Shown here piece after piece: positions 28,278 to 37,265 of a stretch of DNA of 64,000 bases. The notes under the pieces are model-generated. The model worked only from the letters and a program-made list of their open reading frames with translations. It was not told the origin of the DNA and did not search any database. Each line of letters starts with the position of its first letter. The first letter of the stretch is position 1. The translations under genes were made by a program, and so were the position numbers. The stretch is from CAZAYY01 sp964489525. GTDB lineage: Bacteria; Chloroflexota; Anaerolineae; Anaerolineales; JABWBV01. The stretch is from positions 62,001 through 126,000 of the forward strand of contig CAZAYY010000012.1 of NCBI GenBank assembly GCA_964489525.1. The letters are read 5' to 3'.

Positions 28278-29444
28278 ATGAAAAAAACGCAATGGATGTT
28301 ATGGATCGGGCTTGCAGCGTTTGCGCTGTCTGGCTGCTCGCTGTTTGAAACAGCCTCCCCCACCCCCACCGCGGCTGCGCCTGCGATCACATCGCCTGAA
28401 ATCGTCATTGCCGAAGGTTACCTTGTGCCAGCTCGTTTCATGTCCCTGGCCTTTTCTGCCAACGGGACGATTGTTGAGATTCTGGTAGAAGAGGGGGATG
28501 CGGTTGTTGAAGACCAGGTTTTAGCCCGGCTTGGAGACCGGGAAGCCATCACAGCCCAGCTGTCTGCTGCCCGTCTGGAGCGTCTGAAAACCTCCCAACA
28601 GCTCGACACCCTGAACAAAACCGCAGCCCTGGCGAAAGCCCAGGCCAACCAGGATGTACTTACAGCCCGGCAGGCACTGATTGAAGCCCAGGCTGCTTTA
28701 GACGCGATCAACATGCAGGACTTTCGCACCGCCCTGGATGACGCACTGTTAGAAATCAACGATACCAAAACCGCATTGGAAGATGCCCAAGAAGCCTTTG
28801 ATGATGTCGCCGACCTTTCAAGCGACAACCCCGAACGCACGGCAAGCGAGGCAACCCTTGAAACCGCCCAGGATGCCTACCAGGCAGCCGTACGAGCCCG
28901 TCAACTCATCCAGCTTTCGTATGACCGGGCAAAAGAGGGGGTTGACCTTGCCCAGGCTGGTTTGGATGAGGCCAATCGGAAAACTGCCCTTCTCGAAAAT
29001 GGTCCAGACCCAGACGCCCTGGCCCAACTGACGGCCGCCCTGGCCACCATTGATGATCAGATTGCTGCACTGGAAAGCCAACTTGCCTACCTGGAAATCC
29101 GCGCCCCATACGCCGGCACTATTGCCTGGTTGGATATGGATGTAAATGAGCAAGCCGCTCCCGGAAAACCGGTAATCACGCTGGCCGATACCCGCACCTG
29201 GTATGTAGAGACCGACGACCTGACCGAAATTGAAGTGGTGAATATCGCTGTTGGACAGCGAATCAGCATCGAACCAGATGCCCTGCCCGGCCTGGAAATT
29301 GCCGGGGAAGTTGAAAGCATCAGCAATATCCCGGTTACCAAGCGCGGGGATATTACCTATACTGCCCGAATCCGGCTCGACCCTGTGGATGAAGAGCGCT
29401 TGCGCTGGGGAATGACCGTTACGGTCCGGTTCGACAACCCGTAA
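28278..29444 (+). CDS. HlyD/MacA-like adaptor lipoprotein
   Basis: 388 residues from the ATG at 28278, 7 bp after AAGGAG. A lipobox LSGC (Cys ~19) indicates a lipid anchor. The order is lipoyl-like half (GTIVEILVEEGDAVVEDQVLARL), long coiled-coil hairpin rich in Ala, Gln and Glu (~110-265), second lipoyl half (LEIRAPYAGTIAWLDMDVNE), then a beta-barrel domain. Adaptors of this type link MacB-like permeases to external partners. It is the last gene of the export operon and is followed by a terminator. Confidence 0.9.
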   Translation: MKKTQWMLWIGLAAFALSGCSLFETASPTPTAAAPAITSPEIVIAEGYLVPARFMSLAFSANGTIVEILVEEGDAVVEDQVLARLGDREAITAQLSAARLERLKTSQQLDTLNKTAALAKAQANQDVLTARQALIEAQAALDAINMQDFRTALDDALLEINDTKTALEDAQEAFDDVADLSSDNPERTASEATLETAQDAYQAAVRARQLIQLSYDRAKEGVDLAQAGLDEANRKTALLENGPDPDALAQLTAALATIDDQIAALESQLAYLEIRAPYAGTIAWLDMDVNEQAAPGKPVITLADTRTWYVETDDLTEIEVVNIAVGQRISIEPDALPGLEIAGEVESISNIPVTKRGDITYTARIRLDPVDEERLRWGMTVTVRFDNP

Positions 29445-29472
29445 CAACCCAACCTGCCTGATGTGAAAATAT

Positions 29473-29509
29473 ATCCCTGCCGGTTCGGTTCCCGGCAGGG
29501 ATTTTTTTT
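29473..29509 (+). terminator. intrinsic terminator of the ABC export operon
   Basis: 11-bp perfect stem (29473-29483 with 29492-29502), 8-nt loop and eight T, beginning 28 bp after the adaptor stop codon. Confidence 0.93.
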
Positions 29510-29548
29510 GGGAAACCCACTTTGGCCACGTTTTGTTTACAGAAAAGT

Positions 29549-30343
29549 CTACTTCTGTGTGAAACCGCGTAAAAGCAAATAGCCGCCACCCAAAATCAGC
29601 AGTATCGCACCCAGGTATTCCACCCCATCGGTAAACACCAGAAACCCAAGCCCAATAATTGCCAATGGAATTGTGGGATATTTTGCCCAATCTGTAGGTG
29701 AGATATGCCTGCGCAGCCATAGAACGCCAAAAGTGACCGCCCAACCTAAGAACATGACCCCGACCGCAAACGTACCCTGGCTAAACACCCCCTCAATACC
29801 GGTCAGCAGAATCATAACCCCGATGCTGGTTAGAATCCCCGCAGGAATCATCGCCCACCAATTGGGAATCGAAAGAAAGAACACCAGGAAAAAGGGAGCT
29901 GCAACCCCAAACAACACCAGGGCGGCAATCGCTTCACCTGGTGCATAATCGGCAAAAACCAAAATCAGCATCACCACGAACATTGACCAGGCAGGAATTA
30001 AGGCCCACCAATTCGCTTTTCGATTCACCAGGTATGCTGCTAAAAACGGTAATCCCACACCCGCAATTACCGGAGCAGCAACAATCGCATCCCCAATACC
30101 CCGGTCTGCCATAAAAATGGTTGCTGCGATCCCCATAAAAATGGTAGCCGGGAAAAGCCAACCCCAGGCTGATACTCCCTCTGTAAAGTAGCCAGCCAAA
30201 AACAAAAATCCGGCACCCAGGAAAATCAACGTCCAGGCTGACGGGGCAAAAGCATCCAGCAATCCGAGCGTTTGCGCCAGAAAAAGCCCTCCAGCCCCAA
30301 TGAGCGCCAGGCCAAGTGGAATATTACCCTTTTTGGATTTCAT
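29549..30343 (-). CDS. multi-helix membrane protein of unknown function with internal duplication
   Basis: 264 residues with about eight or nine hydrophobic helices and no enzyme motif that I recognise. Two internal segments resemble each other: ANWWALIPAWSMFVVMLILV and PNWWAMIPAGILTSIGVMIL, suggesting a duplicated four-helix unit. The N-terminus (MKSKKGN followed by a helix) is typical of inner-membrane insertion. GGAGG precedes the ATG. It stands alone between the export operon and the divergent kinase gene. Confidence 0.8.
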   Translation of the reverse strand: MKSKKGNIPLGLALIGAGGLFLAQTLGLLDAFAPSAWTLIFLGAGFLFLAGYFTEGVSAWGWLFPATIFMGIAATIFMADRGIGDAIVAAPVIAGVGLPFLAAYLVNRKANWWALIPAWSMFVVMLILVFADYAPGEAIAALVLFGVAAPFFLVFFLSIPNWWAMIPAGILTSIGVMILLTGIEGVFSQGTFAVGVMFLGWAVTFGVLWLRRHISPTDWAKYPTIPLAIIGLGFLVFTDGVEYLGAILLILGGGYLLLRGFTQK

Positions 30344-30535
30344 ATCGCATCCTCCGAAATTGATTCGCTGAAAATCAAACGTTCAGCACGTTTTTACTCA
30401 TCATACCCGCCCGTTCCTCTTGAAATCATCAACGTGAGGATCTTGGCTTATATTAATTTTAAATGAACATTCCCCAATTTGCAATTGAAAAGCAGACCGA
30501 TCTCAAGAAAATTCCCCATAAAAAGCAAAACTGGT

Positions 30536-30541
30536 TATAAT
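30536..30541 (+). promoter_or_regulatory. possible -10 element for the kinase gene
   Basis: TATAAT lies 61 bp before the kinase ATG. No -35 match is visible. Confidence 0.35.
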
Positions 30542-30602
30542 CGTATCATTCCCAACCCTGGAAGCACCGGGGCTGGTATTTTGTTATGACCGAGGCTGCT
30601 TT

Positions 30603-32549
30603 ATGACTTCTAACCGGAAAATTGGACGCTATGAGGTCACAGGTGAGTTGGGCCGGGGCGGTATGGCCACGGTCTTTCAAGCCTTTGATCCGCAGTTTAA
30701 AAGAGATGTGGCGATTAAGGTGTTGCCCCGCGAATTTCTCCATCAGGAATTGTTCCGGGTTCGTTTTCTTCAAGAAGCCACCACAGTAGCCTCCCTGGAA
30801 CACCCTTCTATCGTACCTGTGTATGACTTTGGGGATGATGCCGGGCAGCCCTACCTTGTGATGCGCTTTATGAAAGGGGGGCAGTTGGGCGACCGGATCC
30901 GCAAAGGACGCATGAACATTGTAGAAACCGCCCAAATTATCGGGCAGCTTGCTCCCGCGTTGGATTATGCCCACCAACGCGGCATTGTCCATCGCGACCT
31001 TAAGCCCGACAACATCATGTTCGACGAACACGGGCAGGCCTACCTGACCGATTTTGGCATCGCCAAGCTCACAGAATCCACCGGAACCTTAACCGGGGAC
31101 GCCATCATTGGCACGCCGGCCTACATGAGTCCCGAACAAGCCCGCGGCGATGAAGACATTGACGGCCGCAGCGATATTTATTCCATGGGCGTGATTGTCT
31201 TTGAAATGTTGGCTGGTGTGGTTCCCTACCAGGCCACCTCCCCGATGGGGCAGGCCGTCAAACATATCACCGATCCCGTTCCAAACATTCAGGAAGCAGC
31301 AGGCGATTTACCCTACGCCCTACAAGTCATCATCGAGAAGGTGATGAGCAAAAACAAACACCTGCGTTTCCAAACCGCCCGTGAGTTTGCCAACGCACTG
31401 AGGTTGGTGGCTGGTGGTGAAATGCCCGATTCGATCACCGACGTGGTTAAACCCACCATGGCAAAAATGATGCGGGATGAAGTTGCCTCCATCGAAGGCT
31501 CCCGGCCAACCCAACCCGGCACGCCCATAAACCCCACAGCAGAACAAAGCCAGGCCGCCCCAACCGCCCGGGCGGGCCGCAATAATTTGTTGCTTTATGG
31601 CGGTCTGGCCGCCATCGGTTTGGTGGTTGTACTGGTGCTCGCCTTTGTGTTAGGGCGGGGCAGTTCTGCTGCGCAAAGCCCAACCGATATTCCCCCTACC
31701 CAGGTTGAAGTGAATACGGCAGCCACCCAGGAAGCCCAACTTCAGCAGACACAAACGGTTCTGGCCCTGGAATTGGAAGCAACCCGCACATCCGCAACCG
31801 CCGAGGCGCTGGCGGCCCTGGCCACCCAATCGGCCCAACCCACCCCTGAACCGACTCCAACCAGCATCCCTGAAACCGAGGAGCCAGGCCCAACCGCCAG
31901 CAATTCCAACATTCGCACCTCATTCTCGGAAGATGAGGGTTTCTTTAACCTCTTTGACGGAATTCGGATTGAAAACGATGCCCTATTCATGGGACCGTTT
32001 GAAAAGTGTGCCCTGGATGTGGGCCGGGCGTCGGCTGGCTGCCTGGCCGTTTGCACCGCCTGTGGGTTCGCCACCGATTTTTCGATGACTTATGAATCCA
32101 GTTTTGTAGACGGTCGTCCCTGGAAATTGTTCGGGGTTGCCCTGCGCTTCCTGGATGAAGATGAGGACGGCATTATTGACCCCGAAGATTACTTCCTCGG
32201 TTGGGCATACAGTGTTGCTGTTCGCTCGGAATTCCCCGAAGCCCGTTGGACAATGTACGAACACCTGCCAAACGCAACGAACAACCCCTGGGTTTTCCTG
32301 GACAGCGAAATTTCAAACCTGCCCCCAACCCCGCGCCTGCCCAGCCTGATCCGGATTGAAAGCAGTGAAAACGGAAAATATATCGAAATCTACATGAATG
32401 ACGTGCGCATGATCCGGTTCACCAATGAAACCCCCAAGCCGGGCGAAAAACTGGTACGAAACATGCCCCAAAGCGGTTTTGTGGGTTTTTGGGTAGTAGA
32501 GAAAGAAATAACCGTCAAATACGAAAACTTCCGCTTCGAACCGAAATAA
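30603..32549 (+). CDS. membrane-bound Ser/Thr protein kinase with extracytoplasmic domain
   Basis: 648 residues. The Hanks-type kinase domain (~8-275) is complete: GRGGMA loop, VAIK with Lys39, HRDLKPDN with Asp132, DFG Asp150 and the APE-like AYMSPEQ. A linker and a membrane helix (~327-350) follow, then a Thr/Gln/Pro-rich stalk and a ~220-residue extracytoplasmic domain. That domain has six clustered Cys (residues ~467-488) and an acidic loop DEDEDGIIDPED (~518), resembling a calcium-binding loop; its late part resembles a jelly-roll/laminin-G-like fold. The layout is that of PknB-like receptors, with a sensor domain of unknown ligand. Confidence 0.93.
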   Translation: MTSNRKIGRYEVTGELGRGGMATVFQAFDPQFKRDVAIKVLPREFLHQELFRVRFLQEATTVASLEHPSIVPVYDFGDDAGQPYLVMRFMKGGQLGDRIRKGRMNIVETAQIIGQLAPALDYAHQRGIVHRDLKPDNIMFDEHGQAYLTDFGIAKLTESTGTLTGDAIIGTPAYMSPEQARGDEDIDGRSDIYSMGVIVFEMLAGVVPYQATSPMGQAVKHITDPVPNIQEAAGDLPYALQVIIEKVMSKNKHLRFQTAREFANALRLVAGGEMPDSITDVVKPTMAKMMRDEVASIEGSRPTQPGTPINPTAEQSQAAPTARAGRNNLLLYGGLAAIGLVVVLVLAFVLGRGSSAAQSPTDIPPTQVEVNTAATQEAQLQQTQTVLALELEATRTSATAEALAALATQSAQPTPEPTPTSIPETEEPGPTASNSNIRTSFSEDEGFFNLFDGIRIENDALFMGPFEKCALDVGRASAGCLAVCTACGFATDFSMTYESSFVDGRPWKLFGVALRFLDEDEDGIIDPEDYFLGWAYSVAVRSEFPEARWTMYEHLPNATNNPWVFLDSEISNLPPTPRLPSLIRIESSENGKYIEIYMNDVRMIRFTNETPKPGEKLVRNMPQSGFVGFWVVEKEITVKYENFRFEPK

Positions 32550-32591
32550 CCAGCACCCTGAAAGCACTGCACTCCCAACGGTACAAATTCG

Positions 32592-32621
32592 AAAAACCCC
32601 GGCTTCTGGCCGGGGTTTTTT
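32592..32621. terminator. bidirectional intrinsic terminator
   Basis: 12-bp stem (32592-32603 with 32609-32620) with GC core and A/T ends, giving T runs on both strands. It separates the convergent kinase and rnhB genes. Confidence 0.92.
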
Positions 32622-32622
32622 C

Positions 32623-33273
32623 TCAAGAACCAACCCTGGCAAACGTGAATCGGTGTTCCGGGCACGGCCCAAAACGGGCCAGGGCATCCAGGTGGGCTGC
32701 CACACCATACCCTTTATTTTGCAGAAAACCATAAGCGGGATATTGGCTGGCAAGTGAATTCATCCAGGCGTCGCGGCTGGTTTTCGCCAATACAGCGCCA
32801 GCGGCAATCGAAAGGCTGCGGGCATCGCCCTTAATCAGGGTGGTTTGTGGAATGGGCACATCGGGCAGGGCAAGGGCATCCACCAACAGGTGGTCTGGCA
32901 GGGGCTCCAGGTTCAACAAAGCCCGGCGAATGGCCAGCCGCGTGGCAGGCACAATGCCCAACTGGTCAATTTCGGCAGCGCTGGCAAACCCAACCGCCCA
33001 GGCAGCAGCTGCCGCTTTTACCCGCACCGCAAATTTTTCCCGGCTGTCGGCTTGCATTTCTTTACTATCCCTCAAGCCAATTAAACCGGCTTCTGCCAGG
33101 TTCAGCCCACTGGGAAAAACCGCACAACCGGCAGCCACCGGGCCTGCCAATGCACCCCGCCCGGCTTCGTCCACACCTGCAACCCAACGCAGTCCACTGC
33201 GCCAGAGGGCAGTTTCAAAGTGCAAATCTGGCGCTGGAGGAAGCTGGCTGAGGTCAAACTTTTGGCGAGGCAT
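32623..33273 (-). CDS. rnhB: ribonuclease HII
   Basis: 216 residues from the ATG at 33273; a GTG at 33297 would add eight residues, and neither has a good ribosome site. The catalytic start is GVDEAGRG (Asp35, Glu36), followed by AGPVAAGCAVFP and the later DALALP strand with the third Asp and DAWM near the C-terminus. RNase HII cuts at single ribonucleotides in DNA and removes RNA from hybrids. Slightly longer than many family members (~200). Monocistronic and convergent with the kinase gene. Confidence 0.94.
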   Translation of the reverse strand: MPRQKFDLSQLPPAPDLHFETALWRSGLRWVAGVDEAGRGALAGPVAAGCAVFPSGLNLAEAGLIGLRDSKEMQADSREKFAVRVKAAAAAWAVGFASAAEIDQLGIVPATRLAIRRALLNLEPLPDHLLVDALALPDVPIPQTTLIKGDARSLSIAAGAVLAKTSRDAWMNSLASQYPAYGFLQNKGYGVAAHLDALARFGPCPEHRFTFARVGS

Positions 33274-33489
33274 AGATTGGCATGGGCACAACAGCACAAA
33301 AGGGTATCTTTCAGGGTTTGATTATAGTATATTACAGGAGCAAATCAGGTTTGCAGTTGGGCAGTTACCGCAATCACATCCAAGGACCAGTCTACAAGAA
33401 TTCTATTCTTAAACAGTGCAGCCCCTGCATCATTCTCAACCGATTTTTTCGGAAGGCAAAAAATACCCTGACCCTGAAAAGGAGCCACG

Positions 33490-34275
33490 ATGAAGATTAC
33501 CACCTGGAACGTCAATGGACTGCGGGCCTTGCTGCGCAAAAATGGCTGGGAGTGGATCCGGCAGCATGACGCAGACATCATTTGCCTGCAAGAAATCAAA
33601 GCTCGCCCGGAACAGCTTACCCCAGACGAACTGGCCCTTTTTGCCCCCTACCAGGCGTGTTGGAACCCGGCTGACCGCCCTGGATACAGCGGCACCCTCA
33701 CATTGGTCAAAAACATCCCGGTTCAATTTGAAACCGGGTTGGGGGTTCCCCTTTTTGACACGGAAGGCAGAGTGGTTAAAACCTTTTTTGAAAATATCAT
33801 TTTGTTTAATATTTACTTTCCCAATGGCGGGCGCGACCACAGCCGGGTTCCCTTTAAGTTGGACTTTTACGCAGAGCTGCTCCACCAGTGTGATGCCCTC
33901 CACAGTGCGGGGCGCCATCTGATTATTTGTGGCGACATCAACACTGCCCACCAGGAAATTGACTTAAAAAACCCAAAATCAAACCAAAACACCACCGGGT
34001 TTCTTCCCGAAGAACGCGCCTGGGTAAGCAAATACCTGGAAAGTGGTTTTGTGGATGTATTCCGAAACCTTTATCCCAAAAAAATCCAATATACATGGTG
34101 GTCGTACATCGGAAGCGCTCGTGCCCGCAACGTGGGTTGGCGGTTGGATTACTTCCTGGCGAGCACAAATCTGGTTCCGCAAGTGAGCAGCGTGATGATT
34201 CATGATGATGTGCCCGGTTCCGACCACTGCCCGGTCACGCTGCATCTTGAAACCCGCAGCCAGACAGTCGGTTGA
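33490..34275 (+). CDS. xth: exodeoxyribonuclease III
   Basis: 261 residues with the EEP fold motifs of Xth: WNVNGLRA (Asn7), CLQEIKA with metal-binding Glu, GRDHSRVP, GDINTAH with Asp and Asn, WRLDYFLAS and the terminal GSDHCPV with catalytic Asp and His. It cleaves at abasic sites and removes 3' blocks in base excision repair. AAAAGGAG precedes the ATG. Divergent from rnhB, with a 216-bp gap that must hold both promoters. Confidence 0.95.
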   Translation: MKITTWNVNGLRALLRKNGWEWIRQHDADIICLQEIKARPEQLTPDELALFAPYQACWNPADRPGYSGTLTLVKNIPVQFETGLGVPLFDTEGRVVKTFFENIILFNIYFPNGGRDHSRVPFKLDFYAELLHQCDALHSAGRHLIICGDINTAHQEIDLKNPKSNQNTTGFLPEERAWVSKYLESGFVDVFRNLYPKKIQYTWWSYIGSARARNVGWRLDYFLASTNLVPQVSSVMIHDDVPGSDHCPVTLHLETRSQTVG

Positions 34276-34692
34276 TTTCCGCTTAAAACAACTATTAATC
34301 AGCCTCCTTGCGCGCAAATTCTGGCAATTCGCGGCAAATGGCTGCGGCCTCTTCCAAAGAAAAGAAAGATTTCTCAGTCGCTTCGCCCTTTCGAAACGAC
34401 ACGCAAAAGATGGTCAAATTACCCCTGAACCCGCACACCTGGGATAAAGTCTCCAGACCTTACTTCACACAAATTCGCGCAATTCACGGCAAATTAATTA
34501 CGGAAAAAGCCATGTTTTTTTCTTAGCCAGCGTTTAACCTCAGCGCATCTTGGTTTAAACCAGTGCAAATATAATACAAAGCTTATTGAGAAAGATTTAC
34601 AGCCAGCCACACACTGCGCCTGGTGGGCATCTGCCCTCAGAGACAGTCTTTGACTGGTGCCATTCACATAAACATTGATTGAGGAGAATACG
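34276..34692. other. long intergenic region with imperfect direct repeats
   Basis: No supported gene. Two ~28-bp imperfect direct repeats centre on CAATTCGCGGCAAAT (34325-34339) and CAATTCACGGCAAAT (34480-34494). TATAAT at 34570-34575 could be the -10 for the downstream YceI gene. Confidence 0.45.
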
Positions 34693-35562
34693 ATGAAAAA
34701 AACAGTTGCTTTCTTTATTGGGGTTGCGGTGCTTTTGGTGATTGGAGGCGTTTTTTGGGCTTTACGCCCGGCGCCTGAAGCCAGCGAACCCCTGACAGCC
34801 ATTTCAATTGCGACGGCCACCTCCGCCCCAACCACTGCCCCCCAAAACAGCCAGGCAAATGAAGCCTATCCCGCCAGCACCAGCGCACCCGAAGCCTACC
34901 CGGCCGCAAATAATGCCCCAGAAGCCTACCCTGCAGCCACCCAAGCCCCTGCGCCGGCTGCCGACCCCGCTTATCCCGCCCCCACCGAAACGGGAGCAGG
35001 CAGTGAAGCGCCTGTAGCGGCGGCTGGTTCCACCATTTTTACCCTTTCTGCCTCGGAATCGTATGTACAGTTTTCAATTGATGAAATCCTGCGCAATAAT
35101 CCTTTTACTGCCGTTGGGGTTACCAACCAGGTTGCAGCCGAAATCGCAATAGATTTCAATAACCCCTCCCAATCCATCCTTGGCCCGGTCCTGGTCAATG
35201 CTCGCACCCTGCGCACCGACAGCGAATTCCGCGATAATGCCATTGCTAACCAAATTCTGCAAACCGGCCGCTACGAGTTCATCCAGTTCACCCCAACTGC
35301 CCTGGAAGGCATGCCTGAAACGGTTGCCGTAGGAGACACGCTCAAATTCAACATCATCGGCGACCTGACCATTCGCGACGTGACTGCCCCGGCGACTTTC
35401 GCAGCAGAAATCAAAGTGGTGTCGGAACAGCGCCTGGAAGGAAAAGCCTCTGCAGTTGTTTTACGATCGGTTTATGGGCTTCAAATTCCGCAGGTCCAAT
35501 CCGTAGCGGGTGTGGATGATGATGTCTTGTTGGAAATCGTGTTTGCAGCCGTACCCAAATAA
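34693..35562 (+). CDS. membrane-anchored YceI-domain protein
   Basis: 289 residues from the ATG at 34693, 6 bp after GAGGAG. One N-terminal membrane helix (~4-24) is followed by a Pro/Ala-rich linker that repeats the unit EAYPA three times. The C-terminal ~180 residues form a YceI-like lipocalin-type barrel: YVQFSIDEIL, LVNARTLRTDSEFRDNAI and LTIRDVTAPATF are typical. YceI proteins bind isoprenoids such as polyprenyl quinones. A role in quinone or lipid handling at the cell surface is therefore possible. A terminator follows. Confidence 0.88.
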   Translation: MKKTVAFFIGVAVLLVIGGVFWALRPAPEASEPLTAISIATATSAPTTAPQNSQANEAYPASTSAPEAYPAANNAPEAYPAATQAPAPAADPAYPAPTETGAGSEAPVAAAGSTIFTLSASESYVQFSIDEILRNNPFTAVGVTNQVAAEIAIDFNNPSQSILGPVLVNARTLRTDSEFRDNAIANQILQTGRYEFIQFTPTALEGMPETVAVGDTLKFNIIGDLTIRDVTAPATFAAEIKVVSEQRLEGKASAVVLRSVYGLQIPQVQSVAGVDDDVLLEIVFAAVPK

Positions 35563-35590
35563 CCACAGCGCAATCAAACACAAATTCTTG

Positions 35591-35626
35591 GTGACTGCTC
35601 TCCGGCCTGGGGGGCAGTCACTTTTT
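35591..35626 (+). terminator. intrinsic terminator of the YceI gene
   Basis: 8-bp perfect stem (35591-35598 with 35614-35621), extended by five further pairs including wobbles, then five T. The T run overlaps the stop codon of the convergent glycosyltransferase gene. Confidence 0.85.
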
Positions 35627-36380
35627 ATTGCCCAGGATTCACACCCAGGTTGTATACCCCATTGCGCGCGTTTTGCCGAATTTTTAATATGTCGCTGACC
35701 ATGCCCAGGGTATCCCGCACCGGGCTTACTTTACTCTCAGCATTGAAATACCAGGGTACCGGAAGTTCAATCACACGGTAGCCGCGCAAACGCGCGATAT
35801 ATAAAATTTCCACATCAAACGAAAACCCTACCATGGTCTGGTGGTAAAACAGGTCCTGGGCGATTTCAGACCGGAAACACTTAAAGCCACACTGGGTATC
35901 CCGTAAACCGGGCAGCGCCATCAAACGAATGGCAAGGTTCACCAGCCGCCCGCCCCAGTGCCGGTAAACCGGCTCATCATAGCGAACAGCTCCTTGTGCT
36001 TCGCGCGATGCAATCACAATATCATACCCATCCAAGTGGGGCGGAAAAAACCGGCTGATTTCACTTACAGGCATGGACAAATCGGCATCGCACATGAACC
36101 GAAACTGGCCTGTGGCCGCCAGCATACCCGTTCGTACAGCAAGCCCTTTGCCTTTACCTTTTTCTCGCAATAGTTCCAGGCGCACATTGGGGGCGGTCAC
36201 CTTGAAAGCCTGGACAATTTCTGCCGTCCGGTCCTTGCTGCCGTTTTCTACAACCAGCAGTTCGCTTTCATAGGGTTGGGCTTCCAGGAAACTGACGGTT
36301 TTATCCAGTGTGCCCGGCAGTCTCGACTCTTCGTTATGCGCAGGGATGATAATGGAAAGAAAAGGGGTTTGGACAGACAA
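35625..36380 (-). CDS. GT2 glycosyltransferase, dolichyl-phosphate glucose synthase-like
   Basis: 251 residues. TTG at 36380 is the only start that keeps the conserved N-terminus (FLSIIIPAHNEESRLPGTL); an upstream stop excludes a longer form. ENGSKDRTAEI and CDADLSMPVSEI (the DxD-like site) are typical of polyprenyl-phosphate glycosyltransferases (Alg5/DPM type). C-terminal RDTQCGFKCF and FDVEILYIARLRGYRVIELPV also fit this group. There is no C-terminal membrane domain. It probably charges undecaprenyl phosphate with a hexose for envelope glycans. Confidence 0.9.
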   Translation of the reverse strand: MSVQTPFLSIIIPAHNEESRLPGTLDKTVSFLEAQPYESELLVVENGSKDRTAEIVQAFKVTAPNVRLELLREKGKGKGLAVRTGMLAATGQFRFMCDADLSMPVSEISRFFPPHLDGYDIVIASREAQGAVRYDEPVYRHWGGRLVNLAIRLMALPGLRDTQCGFKCFRSEIAQDLFYHQTMVGFSFDVEILYIARLRGYRVIELPVPWYFNAESKVSPVRDTLGMVSDILKIRQNARNGVYNLGVNPGQ

Positions 36381-36486
36381 GGATCGATTATTCCTGGTTG
36401 ATCAAGGTTTTGCCTTATTATATTCGAAATTGTGCCTGTGCGAATTTTATCCATGAAAAGATATAATGGATACAGGAGATATACCC

Positions 36487-36831
36487 ATGACACGTAAAGA
36501 TCTTGGCCCTGCAATCGTTTTCCTGTCCATTTTCCCGTTCATCTACTATGGCTCGGCGCTGCCCGGCTTTTTCGACCTGGAGTCGTATATTTGGGTCTTT
36601 GTACTGCTCAGCCTGGGGTACGTGGTTTTTCCCTGGATGGTGATTCAGCCGCCTGAACGGCTGCCTGGGCTTGCCAAAGCCTGGCACTGGATTTACATGG
36701 GCTGGGTAGATCTTTCGATTGTGTTGTATTTTGTGCTGGGGCGCGAAATATCTGCGCTCGGGGTAGGGGTTGTCATCATTCAGATGGCGCTCTCCGCGCT
36801 GATTGTGCTGCATTGGCGAGCACGCGGTTAA
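36487..36831 (+). CDS. small four-helix membrane protein of unknown function
   Basis: 114 residues with four hydrophobic helices. The ATG at 36487, 9 bp after AGGAG, is preferred to one at 36466, which overlaps a TATAAT at 36462-36467 that may itself be the promoter. No family is recognised. It is monocistronic and convergent with a lipoprotein gene. Confidence 0.7.
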   Translation: MTRKDLGPAIVFLSIFPFIYYGSALPGFFDLESYIWVFVLLSLGYVVFPWMVIQPPERLPGLAKAWHWIYMGWVDLSIVLYFVLGREISALGVGVVIIQMALSALIVLHWRARG

Positions 36832-36854
36832 AAAAATCCCCCTCCCAGAAAAAT

Positions 36855-37265
36855 CTATTTTCGGGTCATTTCAAATGTCCCTTCAACTTCATCGGCGGGG
36901 TTTTCCCAGGTGCCAGAAATCGTGTCTACGCCTGTAAATCCGCCTGTCATCGCGAAATTCTCCATCCCCAGGATGACCTCGAGGCCATTGACCACGTAAG
37001 TTCCCAGGTACTCAACTTCATAAAAGTTCAACATACGATACTTCCCCTCGCTTTCCGTCCCCGTGAACGTGAGTGTACCGCTGTCGTAGGCATTCCCGGT
37101 TGCCTTTTCCACCAGGGTATATTCCCAGGTTCCCAGCACGGAATAAACAGGAACAGCCAGGGTGGGTTCGGGGGTTTGGGGAAGAACATCTGGCTGGCTG
37201 GAACAGCCGGAAAAAAGACCCAAAAGAACCAGCAGCAACAAAGCAAACGTCATTCTACGCATCAT
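36855..37265 (-). CDS. small lipoprotein, lipocalin-like fold possible
   Basis: 136 residues with signal peptide and lipobox FSGC (Cys ~21). The rest is beta-rich (LGTWEYTLVEKATGNAYDSGTLTF), similar in look to small secreted proteins that measure strand-by-strand like a lipocalin, but I cannot assign a family. The ATG overlaps the upstream gene's stop (ATGA), so the two are translationally coupled and probably act together. Confidence 0.72.
   Translation of the reverse strand: MMRRMTFALLLLVLLGLFSGCSSQPDVLPQTPEPTLAVPVYSVLGTWEYTLVEKATGNAYDSGTLTFTGTESEGKYRMLNFYEVEYLGTYVVNGLEVILGMENFAMTGGFTGVDTISGTWENPADEVEGTFEMTRK

Noticed and set aside
28818..29744. 308-residue open frame on the - strand
   Set aside because: Shadow of the HlyD-like adaptor gene, and it runs across the operon terminator.
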